Source: Carya illinoinensis (Eukaryota; Streptophyta; Magnoliopsida; Fagales; Juglandaceae). From it: a stretch of DNA of 64,000 nucleotides. The notes beneath the pieces were generated by a model. The model searched no databases, was not told where the DNA came from, and worked only from the letters and a program-made list of their open reading frames with translations. Where the stretch lies: the NCBI RefSeq assembly GCF_018687715.1, contig NC_056757.1, positions 5,617,501-5,681,500 of the forward strand, in the 5' to 3' direction. Shown piece by piece: positions 26,865 through 39,650 of the stretch (positions within the stretch are counted from its first letter, which is position 1; each line of letters opens with the position of its first letter). The translations under genes were made by a program, and so were the position numbers.

Positions 26865-29800
26865 TTAATCACTGTCCTCATCAGCATCTGCATATGAAAG
26901 GTTAAGATTTAGGGAACTGAGTAAGATGTTTAGAAAAGTTCATTGAAGAGACTGCTGCAACTATTATATAAGTGAGTTAAGCAGAGTTTAAAATAATTCT
27001 TAATTGTTTACCCTGATTAAACTCTTCACTCTGACTGTCATCATCATCTTCATGATTATCATCTCCGTCTATTTCATCATCATCGCCATCTTCATTGTCG
27101 TCTTTTTCCGTATCTTCAGCATCGTCACCATTGCTTTCAACTGGAACTTTGGGCTTTGGAGGCGCTACAAAACTGTCTGTGGACCTCCTACGTGAACTTT
27201 GCACAATATTACTCATGTCAATGCCTTCAAGTTCTTTTGCTCTTTCTTTCTTCTTTCTAACTTCCTTGATTTCTGAGCATAAGAAACCACATCATGTCCA
27301 TCTTTATACAGGTGCACACAGCTTGGCACCTTTAGGCGCACAAGTGCATTTGCCTCCAAACACCACCTTGAGACCTTAGCCTAAAAGGGCGGACTCACAG
27401 CCACATTAAAAGAAGGATGACCTAAACAAGTATATTTTCTAATGGTATTTAGAGCGAAACTTATTGGAATTACTTTTCTCTGCAGACAAAATTACTTCTC
27501 TTTTGATAACTAGGCTTTGGTTTACTGATAAAAAAAACTTGGCCTCGGTGAGAGGAGGATGACAAAATCATATAGACCCTATGACTGACAATAAATGAAT
27601 TCCATGACCTTCTAGAACACTTGTTCCTTCTTATACTGGGTTTCAAAAACATCTTTCAGAAGTAAACCATATCAGTGTAATAAGCATACTAGTTAGTCAC
27701 AGTTGAAGATCAAGTGCACACACCAAAAATAAGCTGAATTACATGATACCTTTTTCCAAAGGATTTGCAGACAAGCCTTCTTTGGATAATATTTCCTCCA
27801 ACTCCTTTATCAGGTGGGCCTCACGTTTGTTCTCAGGCACCTGCTTTACTTTCTTGTAAATGGATGGGGGAACACTGTGAAAGAGATCAATAACATCAAG
27901 ACATCAACCTTAACAAAATCTACAACCATTACAAAAGAGTCAAATAAGAAAAACCTCATTCCACAAGATTTGATAACTGATTTCAGATGCTCCACTTGTT
28001 TCCCATATGCAGGGTTTGAAATGTCTTTTTTCTGCATATTTGTATAAAAATTGTGCTTCAAAAAAAACAATTTATTATTTGATCTGCTTTTAGGAGCTAG
28101 GAAAACAAGATAAGTTAGATAACCTTCACAGGTTTCTCTTCAGATGATTCAGATTGACCATCTTCAGAGACATTTCCACCATCTTTTGCATCAAAATTTT
28201 CCTTTGATATTGTTTTCACAGCCTTCCTCCGCTTACCACTAGATATGTTGGTCTCCTTTGAAGGTCTTCCCCGTTTTTTAACATCCGAGTTATGCATCTT
28301 TCCTTTTGGAACATTTTTCTTTCGAGGTTTCACTTCTTCTTCTTCCTCATCATCCTTGCTATCTGAGGAATCAGAACTCTCTTCACTACTGACCCTATTG
28401 GATGCTTTCCCATCATACTTTTTCTTAAGATCTTTCTTGAGATTACTTGCAGGTTTTTCTTCAGAAAATTCATGAGATTGCAACACCTAAATATAATAGT
28501 GAACAAGGTTAACTGCATGGTGTGCTTCAAGAAGTTAATGATGCAAGAACAAATTTTACCAACATCATCTAATTGTTGACTAATAAACTTCTTATGGGAA
28601 TCAAGAGTATATTCCTCTAGTTCAAGATCTTTCTCCAGAAGTCGACGAAGTTCAGCCATTGTAATTTTCCTGGAAAGGGGGAAAAAGAAAGTGAAACAAT
28701 TAAAATGCCAAAATATAAAAAATGGGGAAAGAGAAAATCAATTTATGATACATCAGACACTGAATGTTGAAGTACATTAATGGATAGAGATTAAAATTGG
28801 TAACAAATTTGCAGATGAAGCAACATACATGGAATTAGCTTTGACATAAGAAGCTCTTTTTCTAACAGCTTTCTTTATTGTGCTCTCACTTGGAACTTCT
28901 TTATTTTCACTGGCTTTAGATTCCTCACATCCAGCTTTGGTAGTTTTATGTCTTGTCAAAAGGCCCATAACTGGAGAGTCTTCCGAATCCTTTACATCTT
29001 TCTTGGAATGAAGCCCCTCAGATGAGTCAGCCACTTCTCTGGTCACACTTTTCTCCCCCATATCCCCAGAAGTCTTCAAGGCATTGTCAGAATCAGCACC
29101 ATCTAAGCACTAGCCATATAGAATAGACAAGTTTAGCCAATCACCCTTCCCAACAATTTGTATCCAAACAAAATGTATAAATTAATGATCAGAATTCATA
29201 CAAAATTGTTAAAATCATCTAATGCTAATTCACTGAGCTATCATGCAGACAAGGCAAATCTCCACTTTCACACGGCTATCCAATAAGCAATCTAAAACCA
29301 ACCAGGTCCGTCAGTCATCAGAATTTTCCACTATATACTGATGTTGCTTATTAGAGCTAACAGTAAAATATAGACTATAGATTAATCGGGTGCTTTCTCT
29401 TGTATCCACTATGTGGACTTGGGTTGCACCCCTTTGTGATTTTAATAAGATTGAGATTTTTATTAAAAAAAAACTAATGATAATGATACTATAATTGAGG
29501 TTGTGGGTAAACTTGTCGGTTCAAGGCCATTGAGTGCATCTGTAACTTACCATCAAAAAAATAGTAATAGTATCAAAAATTAAAATGACAATATCAAATA
29601 GACAAATAACCTAAGCTAAACTAGCATAAAAATTACTATAGAGATAGTTAATATAGGCCTAGATCTGATCCTACATCACTCCACACAGGTAAAATCTTTG
29701 ACCATCTTGTGCAAACCTTTAGTATTCTCTACAAAGTCTTCATGAGAGGTTCTTAGGCTAATGTAACAGAATGTACCAAAGGCATTTTCCAACCTCAAGA

Positions 29801-32800
29801 CTATGTACCATGAAGGATGGTCAACCTGTCCTTTGCCAAACCTTTGGGTTTTTCTGTCACAGTCCCTGTGTCCACTGGTTGATTGCAGATTTCTTAACTC
29901 AATTTCAAGCCTCAACAGTTTTAACTTCAGATTTCTTAACTCAATTGCAAGCCTCAACAGTTTTAACTTCAGTACTCAACCTCATCTTCTACTTGTATCT
30001 CTCTTATATAAAAAATAAAATAAAATAAAAATCTCCAATCCTAAATCCCAAACTCTCCCATCCCACCCCAAAAGAAAAAGTAAAAAAATATTACAAAGTC
30101 TATCCAGAGTGTCAAATCTTTTTCCATCCATCTAACAGAGTTTGAAATTTGAAATATCAATCTATGTCAAATGGTCCAAGGAGGATGGGGGTAAAGGAGT
30201 TGGATTTCTGAATCCATCATTAGAGATCTCATAACGTGTTTCAAGGGTAAGATCAAAGCTTTAAGAGGGTTAGCATACACAGATGACTCAGAGAACAATA
30301 CACTATCTATTTTGAATTGGAAACGATGATATGGCAAGGCCATAGTAGGACATAGGCCTGGTGGGCGGGCTCCTGTACACAGCCTGCCCGGCCCATCCAG
30401 CCACACCAATAGGCTACCGGGCGGGCAGGCTGATCAAAATCTTAAAACATTAAAAGCAGGCGAGGCTCGGGCGTGGGTACCCACCCTCATTTATTCTCTC
30501 CCCCAAGTCTCCTACCACTCACTTCCTCTTCTTCTTCTCTTCATCTCCTCCAAGAGCCAAGTCTCCCATTCTTCTTCATCTCCGTCTCTCCTTCTCATCC
30601 TCCTCCTCTCCTTCTCATCCTCCTCCTCACCTTCTTCCAAATTTCTTCTAGCAAACCCATGGTCGTGGGTCACTTGAACTGGTTGTGGCTGAGAAATCCC
30701 GGCCATGGCCATCGGCCTCTACAGACTACAACCCACAGCCACAACTTGGTTGTGGGTTGTAGAAACCCACGATAATGGCTTGGTCGTGGCCCACAGTATC
30801 TCTCATCTTTGCCTCCCTACCATTTCTATAGAAAGCAAGCGGGAGACTCATGGGTCTGCATAGAGATTGGTATGGATCTACACATTTTTTAAGATCTATG
30901 ACCATGGCTTGGCAAGGATTGGTATGGATCTACATATTTAAAGATCTACGCACAAAGATAGGTTGTAGAAACCCATGGATTTTTTTTAATTTCTGGTTGG
31001 GCGAAGAGCGGGTATTCGTTAGACAGGGCCAAATAGATAGTGGCTCAAGGCGGGCCTTGGGCAGGGTGGAAAATGACCCCCCGCCCAAGAAGTTGTGCAT
31101 TTTGTTCTGTGATTAGATTATATCATATGTAAACAAAAACAACTCAAATAAGTCATCACCACACTAGGAGGCAAAATATATTTATTTTTTTTATTGGCAC
31201 CGGGTATCGAGAACAGCTTCTTGACTAATCTCGGGGGTGCACAGGCCCTCAGCAAGGAGTTTCCCGCAAGTGTACCTCAGGTAATTCAAGGGGAAAAACC
31301 TCATAGGCCTTTATACTCTTTCTATGGTTTTCGAAGTCATAATGGTTGCTTTCTGCAAATCTGGGTTCAGCAGAAAGCAAAATTATCTGTTTGATTGAAC
31401 ATTGAAGAATAAGTTATTTCTTTTTTAGCAGGGTGTGAAAATCAATTGTACAGCTAGGAATTATACGCTATTCAGTAGAGTACTAGAGGAGGAAGATTTT
31501 GGAAAGCTGCATCCACAACCTTTTGGTGCATTTATGGCATTAAGATTCTTAGCTTAAAGTTGAGAAAAGGGAAATTCTCCAATTCATGTTCTTAAGTTGA
31601 ACCTCACAGCATCTAAACATTGTTTCTGGAACTCCTAGACAATAACTCTACTTTTCATTCACATTAATTTGTATTTGTGATAATGGTACAAAATAAGATG
31701 TGATAATATTTCTTTTTTTGATCAGTAAACAAGATTTTATTGAGAATAATAATATCAAAGCACGGAGTTTCTACGCCAACAACATGTTTTTTTATAGGTA
31801 AACTACCCTGACAATAACGGTACTCAGATTATAAGTGGATGAGAAGTTCCTAGATCCGAAGAAGTACCTCCAGTAAATATTGCTTTACAAGTCTCTTATG
31901 CACATCCAAAGCATATGTCTCCAACCCCAAGTATTTCTCTAACAATCTCCGTGCCCCCTCAAATGTCAAGGAACTGCATTTTAAAAACAATTTCACCAAT
32001 AACTCAACTTTTGAATCGCCCATGACAAGCTCAAAGCCCAAAATGCTCACTAATGTACTAATAAAATGACTTTTAAGCAAATAGCATGCTTACAATTTTA
32101 TGCAAAAGATGAAAGACTAATTAATCAAGTAGCAGTATAAACCTACAAATTATTTGATTTTATCACCATCAAATCAATCAATATATTCTTGATGTATAGA
32201 AGGAATAATATGCATAACCAAAAAAATCTTGACTTACTTAAAAAGCACATTTAATGGTAAAATATGATCTGTACAAAAACCTTCCTACTGAATTTGATGC
32301 ATACGACAATCCCCAACATTGTTCCAACAAAAAAAAAAAAACAGATAGGCATCTGCAGTAACTCCGTTTGCTAGTTATTTTATTATCTACAGTTCCTTTT
32401 CACAAAGAAAACTCAAAGCGTTGAAACATACGTACATATAGCTATAAGCATAGATACATATTCATACATGTATGGATGTTTGTATGTATCCGTGTATGTG
32501 CATATCTGGTCCTTAGAGAAATAAGACGAGGGAAAACAAGTTGTTTTTTTATAGGTAGAGGGAAAACAAGACAGCTAAATACACGTAAATAAACAGATAA
32601 GAAGTTTGGGTGCTGTTGTAAAAGGCAAGCATACAACAATTACCAAAACCAGAACAAGAAATAGAAATCTAATAACACAACAACAGAGAGGGACATTCTG
32701 ACAAGAAATTAAACTATTACTCAAGCTTCAACAAGTATGAAAAAGCACTAGATCTCAAATGAACATATTTCTCTGTTAATTATGTACCTGGAATAAGCCT

Positions 32801-33083
32801 TTATTTCATGAACGGAGCCCATAACAAAGAAAACCTTCAAACCCAGAAATTAAATGTAAGCATAAAATTCCTAGTTCTTCAATATTCCGCAAAACCCACT
32901 ATTACTAGAACTTTCTACAACCCATACTACTCTTGCTATTACGCTCATGTACCCAGTTCAACTATATAAGTCAAACACGAAAAAATTTGAACGAAAAACA
33001 CTTTTTCTGCACCCCTATAAGTTTATAACATCCAATCACAAAAGGAATTTTGAGCATCTCCCAGGAGAAAATTTAGTACCAAT

Positions 33084-33134
<51 letters not shown>

Positions 33135-33262
33135 TACTCGGCTTGTTCTTTGAATTGAGCAACGCAAGAGCGCATAGCTCCTTTAATCTGGGACTCGATG
33201 TCGTGCGCTAAACCCTTGGTTTCTGTCTTAGGGCTCTCGCTATCCTGCGCCTCGTCCGCCAT
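26865..33262 (-). CDS. HIRIP3/CHZ-like histone chaperone protein
   Basis: Nine minus-strand exons join to 488 residues: 33138-33262, 31868-31973, 28829-29109, 28564-28669, 28124-28486, 27955-28031, 27750-27874, 27012-27272 and 26865-26887. The N-terminus ([10 protein letters not shown]) leads to a helical [18 protein letters not shown] segment, which is echoed at about residues 173-205 ([17 protein letters not shown]). A lysine/serine/acid-rich linker follows. A conserved C-terminal block runs from [13 protein letters not shown] (about 340-352) to [12 protein letters not shown] (about 407-418), then a basic RRR and a strongly acidic tail. The block resembles human HIRIP3 and the CHZ motif of H2A.Z-H2B chaperones, so a nuclear chromatin role is inferred. 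The exon-4 donor is uncertain: the frame-keeping choice is GTTGGT, whereas the stronger GTAAAA four bases on would shift frame. Intron 2 is 2.8 kb and repeat-filled. Confidence 0.88.
29385..29480 (+). mobile_element. LINE 3'-end fragment
   Basis: GGGTGCTTTCTCTTGTATCC, then GACTTGGGTTGCACCCCTTT, and ATTTTTATTAAAAAAAAAC form a typical plant L1 3' tail with poly-A. It lies in intron 2 of the HIRIP3-like gene, opposite to the gene. Confidence 0.5.
29887..29970. repeat. 42-bp tandem duplication
   Basis: Two copies of a unit starting AGATTTCTTAACTCAATT and containing GCCTCAACAGTTTTAACTTC, differing by one base. In intron 2 of the HIRIP3-like gene. Confidence 0.85.
30330..31105. mobile_element. GC-rich interspersed element in HIRIP3-like intron 2
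   Basis: GC-rich ends (GGTGGGCGGGCTCC at about 30360, and GGCGGGCCTTGGGCAGGG with CCCCCCGCCC near 31050-31085) bracket a CTCC-rich leader-like tract and GGTTGTGGGTTGTAG/CATGGTCGTGGGT wording. The ends look roughly inverted, suggesting a hAT-like non-autonomous element. It shares wording with 12277-13190. Target duplication not identified. Confidence 0.35.
31185..31300. repeat. Interspersed repeat fragment, possibly SINE-like
   Basis: Contains GGCACCGGGTATCGAGAACA and GGGGGTGCACAGGCCCTCAG and lies next to a T/A-rich run. The wording looks like a family I recall as repetitive in tree genomes, but I cannot name it. Confidence 0.3.
31709..31765 (-). mobile_element. LINE 3'-tail fragment
   Basis: Plus strand TTTTTTTGATCAGTAAACAA then GATTTTATTGAGAATAATAA closely matches the start of the LINE at 51158, so this is the tail of another, mostly deleted copy. 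Confidence 0.55.
33091..33131 (-). repeat. (CT)n on the gene strand, just after exon 1 of the HIRIP3-like gene
   Basis: About twenty AG units on the plus strand, (CT)20 in the transcript sense, starting six bases after the exon-1 splice junction (donor GTACTTT). Confidence 0.95.
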
Positions 33263-34822
33263 TTCTGTGTGTGTGGATGGACGGACTATGGAGTGAAGTC
33301 CACTCTCCGCAGGTGTTTCTGTGCTTAAACGTTGGATTGGCAATTTGGAAGTTGGAACGGAGGTAGAGAAGGAATTATTATAGTGTATGTACTGGTATGT
33401 AATTTCTGCGTGCTGCTTCTGTATCTGAACCGCCCTTAAGTTTCAAGCCAAATATTTTCAAATTCAATTCCTCTGTATGCAACCGGATTTGCGGAACCGG
33501 TGCGACATCGGCTGACGTGGCAGATGACGTGTATTGCCACATCAATTAAAATTAAAAAAAAAAAAAGTAGAAAAATGAGAGGAAAATCGAAATAGAAGGA
33601 TGAAATGTGGCTGAAGCAAGAGAAGATCCAAAAAGGGCCGAACTTACTGAAAAATCTCGTCAAAATGTCACTGGCGTTAGAGCCCATAGGCTGGTGAGGT
33701 CGTAGTCCATCACTTGTTAGCCCCAATTCCCTCCAGCCCCCAACTTGCAATCAGTTCAACCCGCGGCGCATCCAGAAAGCTCGGTAAGTCAGAATGTTTT
33801 GGATTTATCTTTTATGTGCTTCTTTTTTTTTTTTTTCTGTTGTATTCTTTCCGTGTAGACAAACCTTATTTAGTCTTGCTTTTAGACAAACCTGGAGCTC
33901 AGTCCGTAAGCTACTAGAGAGTATAAAATAAGGAAAATTTTATTATGAGATTCAGTGCAGTTTTTTTTTTTTTTTTCTGTTGTATTCTTTCCTTTCTGAG
34001 AAACCTGATTTAGTCTTACTATTTGGTTACTACAAATTTTTTGATCTGTAGTAAGGATGTTTACAGGTCTCCAATTTTCGGGTGTTGATGAAGGTCCTGT
34101 TTCAACTTAAGGGAAAGAAATGATAATGCTTATTCCATTACGTCTACATCTCTATTTTAATTTTTACAACTACAGCATACATGGACTTGGATGCCATAAT
34201 AAATTTGGTTCTATGATTAAATTTAAAGTTTTTAATGAGCATGAAAATCTATTAACAGTAGGGTAGTTAGTTGATTAAATGTTTGGATGAATTCATATTT
34301 GCTTCCCACTGTAGTATTAAACCGTGTGGCTTCAAGCCTCTTAACTATATCTAATGATGGTGAAAACAAATTTATAGCTATTTATTGATCTGTCTCATGA
34401 GCAATGCCTGAACGTCTAAGCAAAACAGATTTTCCCCTACATAAATTGCTTTATGAATTAAAATAGAATATGCCACTGATTATTTAGAGATCAAATCCCA
34501 CGGTGAGTAGGATTAATATTTAGAGATTAAAGAGGGAAAAACAAGTGACAAGACATTTGAATGTTTGCTAGAAGAAGATTTTGACAACTTGGTAAACCAT
34601 AGTTAGAATGTAGTGAATTATTACCAAATCTATGTCAATGTTCTCCACCTTAGAATTATTATATTCAGTGATTGGTTGTAAAGCATTTGCAGGACATTGT
34701 TTCCTTCCTAGTAATGTTGATTCTGGGATTTTTTGTAGATATTAGTATCTTTCTTCATTTTTTATAATGTGGTTTAAGTTATATAATATTGCTATTGACA
34801 ATTCATTTGCCTCCCTCTTAGC

Positions 34823-37800
34823 ATGGGAAATGAAAAAGAAGACCTGTCTAATGCAAAGCCATCTAGCTCAAATCCCCCACCTGCGGTATGTTGTATTATG
34901 TAATATATAGAAAACATTATTTGTTTAGTAGTTGATATTTTATTGTCAAAATACATTAATAACTTATCCAATAATATTTTAGGACATACCATCAACGTGT
35001 CCAAACATCCCGAATTACATGCACGGTTACTATGGACCAATGCCTGCGTGGTTATCGGCTTTTTTATCATATCCTAGTTTCAACCAATATCCAAGCAACC
35101 TACAGGTGGTGATGTCATATCAAACATGTTTAATTTTAATATTTAGAGATTTTTAAAAGAGTTTAATTGCATTGTTTTTTTCTTTTTGCCAGCATGGTAG
35201 TTACCCATTTCAACATAGCATGGAAGACCCGGTATCTCGCATTAGTACAAGCTCCATTACAAGCAAATTCCAAGGTATAGAGGATAATAGACCCGATGGT
35301 TGGGAAACCAAATCACCATATACATCCTCTAGAGTTGATGAATGTGTTGCGGATAGACCAGATGCACAGGATAATAGACCCGATGGTGGGGAAACTGAAA
35401 CCCCCATATCCAGTGCCTGAGTATCTGAGAAAGTGCAAATGGATGGTGATGATGTGCCAAAGTCCAAGATGGAGTTTAATTCGTTAGAAGATTTAATGAG
35501 TTATTATAAGGAATATGGTAAGAAATGCGGGTTTGGGGTGATGACAAAAAGGAGTGAGAGGGGAGAGGATGGGACTGTTAGATATGTCACACTTGCCTGT
35601 GCTCGTGGTGGGAAGGCTCAGAATAGGATTTTGAACGTTGCCAACCCTCGTCCGACAGGAAAAATAGAATGTAAGGCAAAGATTAATGCCTAAAAAACTG
35701 CTGATGGAAAGTTTCGACTGAATACAGTTCACAATATCCATAATCACAACCTAAGCCCAAAGAAATCACGCTTCTTTCGATGTAATCGAGAAGTAAGTGA
35801 AACTGTAAAAAGAGTCCTTGATACAAATGATATGGTTGGGATCCGTATGAATAAAAGTTTCGGATCTCTTGTTGTTGGTGCGGGTGGATTTGAGAACTTC
35901 TTATTTTTGAAAAAGGATTGTCGTAACTACATCGACAAGGCACGACATCTACGACTAGGCGCAGGTGGTGCTGGGGTGTTGCAAGACTACTTTTTACGAA
36001 TGCAGTACAAAAATCCAGGGTTCTTTGCATTGATGGACCTGGATGATGATGGTAGGTTAAAGAATATATTCTGGGCATACCCCCAGAGTAGAGCTGCATA
36101 CCAATATTTCGGTGATGTGGTCACATTCGACACCACATACCTGACGAACCGATATGGGATGCCCTTTGCACCATTTGTTGGTGTAAACTACCATGGGCAA
36201 TCAATTTTGTTGGGAGCTGGCTTGATTTCCTCAGAGGATACTGAGACCTTCATGTGGTTATTTCGGACCTGGTTGCAGTGTATGGATGGTATAGCGCCGA
36301 AGGCTATTATCACTAATCAAGACAGAGCGATGAAAAATGTCATTTCAATTGTTTTCCCCGAAAGCCGACATCGATTTTGCCTTTGGCATATACTTAAGAA
36401 AGTCCCTAAAAAGCTTGGAAGCTATGGTTCCTACAAAACTGGAATGAAAATTACACTAATGAAAATGTGTGTATGACACCCAAACTCGGGAAGAGTTCGA
36501 GAATTGTGGGAATCAATTCATCACCACGTACAACTTGCATGAGAATGTGTGGTTGAAGAGTCTATACACTGAGCGTGAGTACTGGGTACCGGCATTTTTT
36601 AGAGATGTTTTTTGGGTTGGAATGAGTATAACTCAGTGGAGCAATAGCATGAATGCCTTTTTTAATGGCTATGTTCATGCTAAAACAAACTTGAAAGAGT
36701 TTGTCGATCAATATGATAATGCCTTGAAAAAGAAAATTGAGAACGAAAATGTAGCGGACTTCCACTCATTTAATGTCACAATTTCCTGCATCTCTAGAAC
36801 TCCAATTGAAAAGAGATATCAAGATTTGTACACCAATGGAAAGTTTAGGGAAGTTCAGCAACAACTTGCTCGCGTCATCGACTTGGACCCAGTTTTACTC
36901 AAGGTAGACGGTAGAGTAAAGACTTATGTAGTAGAGGATGAAGTTTGTCTCGAAGAGTTCACGAAGTTGGTTACACATTCAGTCCAGTTTAGTCAGGAAG
37001 ATACAGGTGCTGCAAAGTGTTCTTGTGGTTTATTTGAAATGAGGGGGATAGTGTGCCGGCACATCTTCGTTGTTTTCAAATGTAACGGGATTAAATCATT
37101 ACCAGATAGGTACATTTTGGATCGATGGAGGAAGGACATCAAAAGAAGATACATATTAATCCATAGCAGCTACGACACAGTACATCAACGGGAGGATTCT
37201 ATTGCTTATTCAAGTCTTTTGAACATCTGTTATAAGATGATTACTCATGCTGCGAATTCGTGAGAACATACTTTGGATGCAACTAATAAGTTGCATGCAA
37301 TGATTGACCTCTATTCTGGCAATTTGGACCCCACATCACATGCAAGTGGTACCGCAAATATTACAGTAACTGTTAGTTCTTCTAAACAAGTTCTCAGTCC
37401 ACATATTGTGAGAGGGAAAGGGAGACCCCCATCTCTGAGGAGAGCATCCAGGATGCAGAGAGACTTGCAAAAAGTTAAAGAGAAGACCAAGCGAGCGCAG
37501 GGAAAGGGAGAACGCAAGCAGGTGCTGATATTCTATTTGATTTCTACCTTGTTGATGCTTAATTTTTTTATTACTACCTGAAAAATTTTATATATTATTT
37601 TCAGCAAGACGGAGAAGATATATCAGTCGTAGACGTGCGCAAGAATTTATTTGGTATCGTGCAAGTAATATATTCCATTTATATTTATATTTGAATTATA
37701 AGATAAAGAAATTCTGTTTATGTTTCGTATTAAGTATTGTTTTAAATTTTGGGGGTACCGTATAATCAGATTGTTCCAGAAAGCATACCAGCTGCTGACC

Positions 37801-38004
37801 CCGTAGTAGTCCAACCCGAAGAAAGACTAATGCAAAGCCAAGAAAGTGTACGTGAATCCCAACTTGTGGTATGGATGATAATTTTAATAATAAGTTTGAC
37901 ATCAGATAGTACATATGACTTTTATTGGTCTACAGATGCAATTTGGGTTGGTTGGATCACAACCGCTAGAGGCTATATTGGATGGTTCACAACCACGGAA
38001 ATGA
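34823..38004 (+). pseudogene. FAR1/FHY3-type MULE transposase, disrupted
   Basis: Apparent exons are 34823-34885, 34983-35105, 35193-37521, 37605-37664, 37770-37868 and 37936-38004. Domains in order are a FAR1 zinc-finger DNA-binding domain (about 35470-35760), a MULE transposase core (about 36110-36420, including TFDTTYLTNRY and TNQDRAM), and a SWIM zinc finger CSCGLFEMRGIVCRH (about 37018-37062). In-frame stops occur at 35418-35420, 35691-35693 (inside the FAR1 domain) and 37261-37263, and one frameshift lies at about 36460-36475. The usual S-E-S-M of relatives reads S-N-S-M after the frameshift. The gene starts just after an acceptor-like CTCTTAG, so a leader intron is likely. It could instead be a silenced host FAR1-related gene, but the flanking MULE ends favour a transposase. 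Confidence 0.88.
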
Positions 38005-39193
38005 CATGATTGTCGTGGGTATGCCTTTCCGTGGCTACACATGCTTATATATATTTTTTAAACTTGGGTTTTAATAATTAGGGTGTTCTTTGTGGGTTTT
38101 AATGAAGGATTTGGCACCAAATTTACATCATTTGTTTTCCCTGTAGGTTGATCCCGTGGTGTACTAGCTACTTACAAATTTTGTGATGAGTTGGCGTACT
38201 AATATTTAAGTTACACAGATGTGAATATTAATCTTGTTGTTGGTGGTATTTTGGGAATATAGATACTTGTTGGTATAAACATTTAATTTTGCCTTTGATG
38301 ATGAGGGGGCAATATTAAAGCAAGTAATTTATTCCATTGAAAATTTTGTTGTGCTATTAAGCATCTATTGTTGATTATAAGGGATTATAAATTTTTTTGG
38401 TGGTAAATGACGTTGGTTGTAGGCTTAATGGCAATTGCAAGCAGATTTTGTGTGCTTGCAATATTCTGGGGTGGAATATGGGGTTTTACAGGACGGTACT
38501 TTGTTGGTGGGGAGTAATATGAAAATTGGTGGGGAGCGCTATTTCAATTGGAGATAGATGCTTGATAAGCATGTGGTTATTATGGCGTTGGTTATTATGA
38601 TTTTTCTGTTTGATTGAGTCGGTTCTATGAAAACTTGTAAAAATTGAACGAGTTTTGGTCTATGCTAATAAGTTGGATTGGCAACCTGGACAACGAGAGG
38701 CCTCTTTGATAACTTGGTATTATTGCAGGGAACAATTTTTGCAATAAAAATACTGAATATTCTGACTTGCTAGCAGCAGACACAAGTTCTCGTTGGATTA
38801 TCTTTAATCTCGCATTAACAGTAGAGAATTTGGCGCTGCACTTGTTCTCAATATATTTACTTTCACATTACCATTTCCCTTCTGTTACACAAACTGGTCC
38901 AAACTGCATTAAGAAGATGAAATTCATCTCTCAACCAATCTTTTTTGTCATTTCAATTTTCTCAAGTCGATCATCCTATATCCATTGCAAGGGTAGCACT
39001 TCTTATTCTAAACATTGACTTGTTCATGCAAGAATTACATCACAGCCCTTTGCACGTTTTTTGAAAACATTACAGATGTTGATTTTATAATTCAACATCT
39101 GAAAGCACAATTCTAAACCTCCAAGATTCTGAATTCTGTTTATGAATGAATTCTAAACATCCAGCAAGCAAAATTCTAAGGTCCCTCTTATAG
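38005..39193. other. MULE interior downstream of the transposase pseudogene
   Basis: Probable 3' region of the transposase gene. AT-rich, with GAATTC-containing wording increasing toward 39040. No further exon recognised. Confidence 0.4.
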
Positions 39194-39553
39194 CCATACA
39201 TGTTAATAACAGAATAACAGAATTCAATTCCCATACATCAATAACAGAATTCAATAATCATCAATAACAGAATTTTGAACATACATCAATAACAGAATTC
39301 AGTTCCCATACATCAATAACAGAATTCAGTTCCCATACATCAATAACAGAATTCTAAACATACATCAATAACAGAATTCAGTTCCCATACATGTTAATAC
39401 CAGAATTCAATAATCATCAATAACAAAATTCTAAACATACATCAATAACAGAATTCAGTTCCCATACATCAATAACAGAATTCAATAATCATCAATAACA
39501 GAATTCTAAACATACATCAATAACATAATTCAGTTCCCATACATGTTAATACA
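39194..39553. repeat. Minisatellite of 27-29-bp units inside the MULE
   Basis: About a dozen variable units built from CATACATCAATAACAGAATT and CAGTTCCCATACAT. It lies between the 3' ends of the two convergent element genes. Confidence 0.9.
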
Positions 39554-39650
39554 AGAGCCAGCGTCCAATACAAATTAAAAGTACCACTAATGCAATCCCA
39601 CTAAACTGTTTTCCCAGTTTCTACTCCCTCTTAATATCAAGTTCTTGTGT

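Noticed and set aside
30473..30775. Proline/serine-rich frame and its acidic/basic antisense partner
   Set aside because: CTCC-rich repeat inside an intron-located element.
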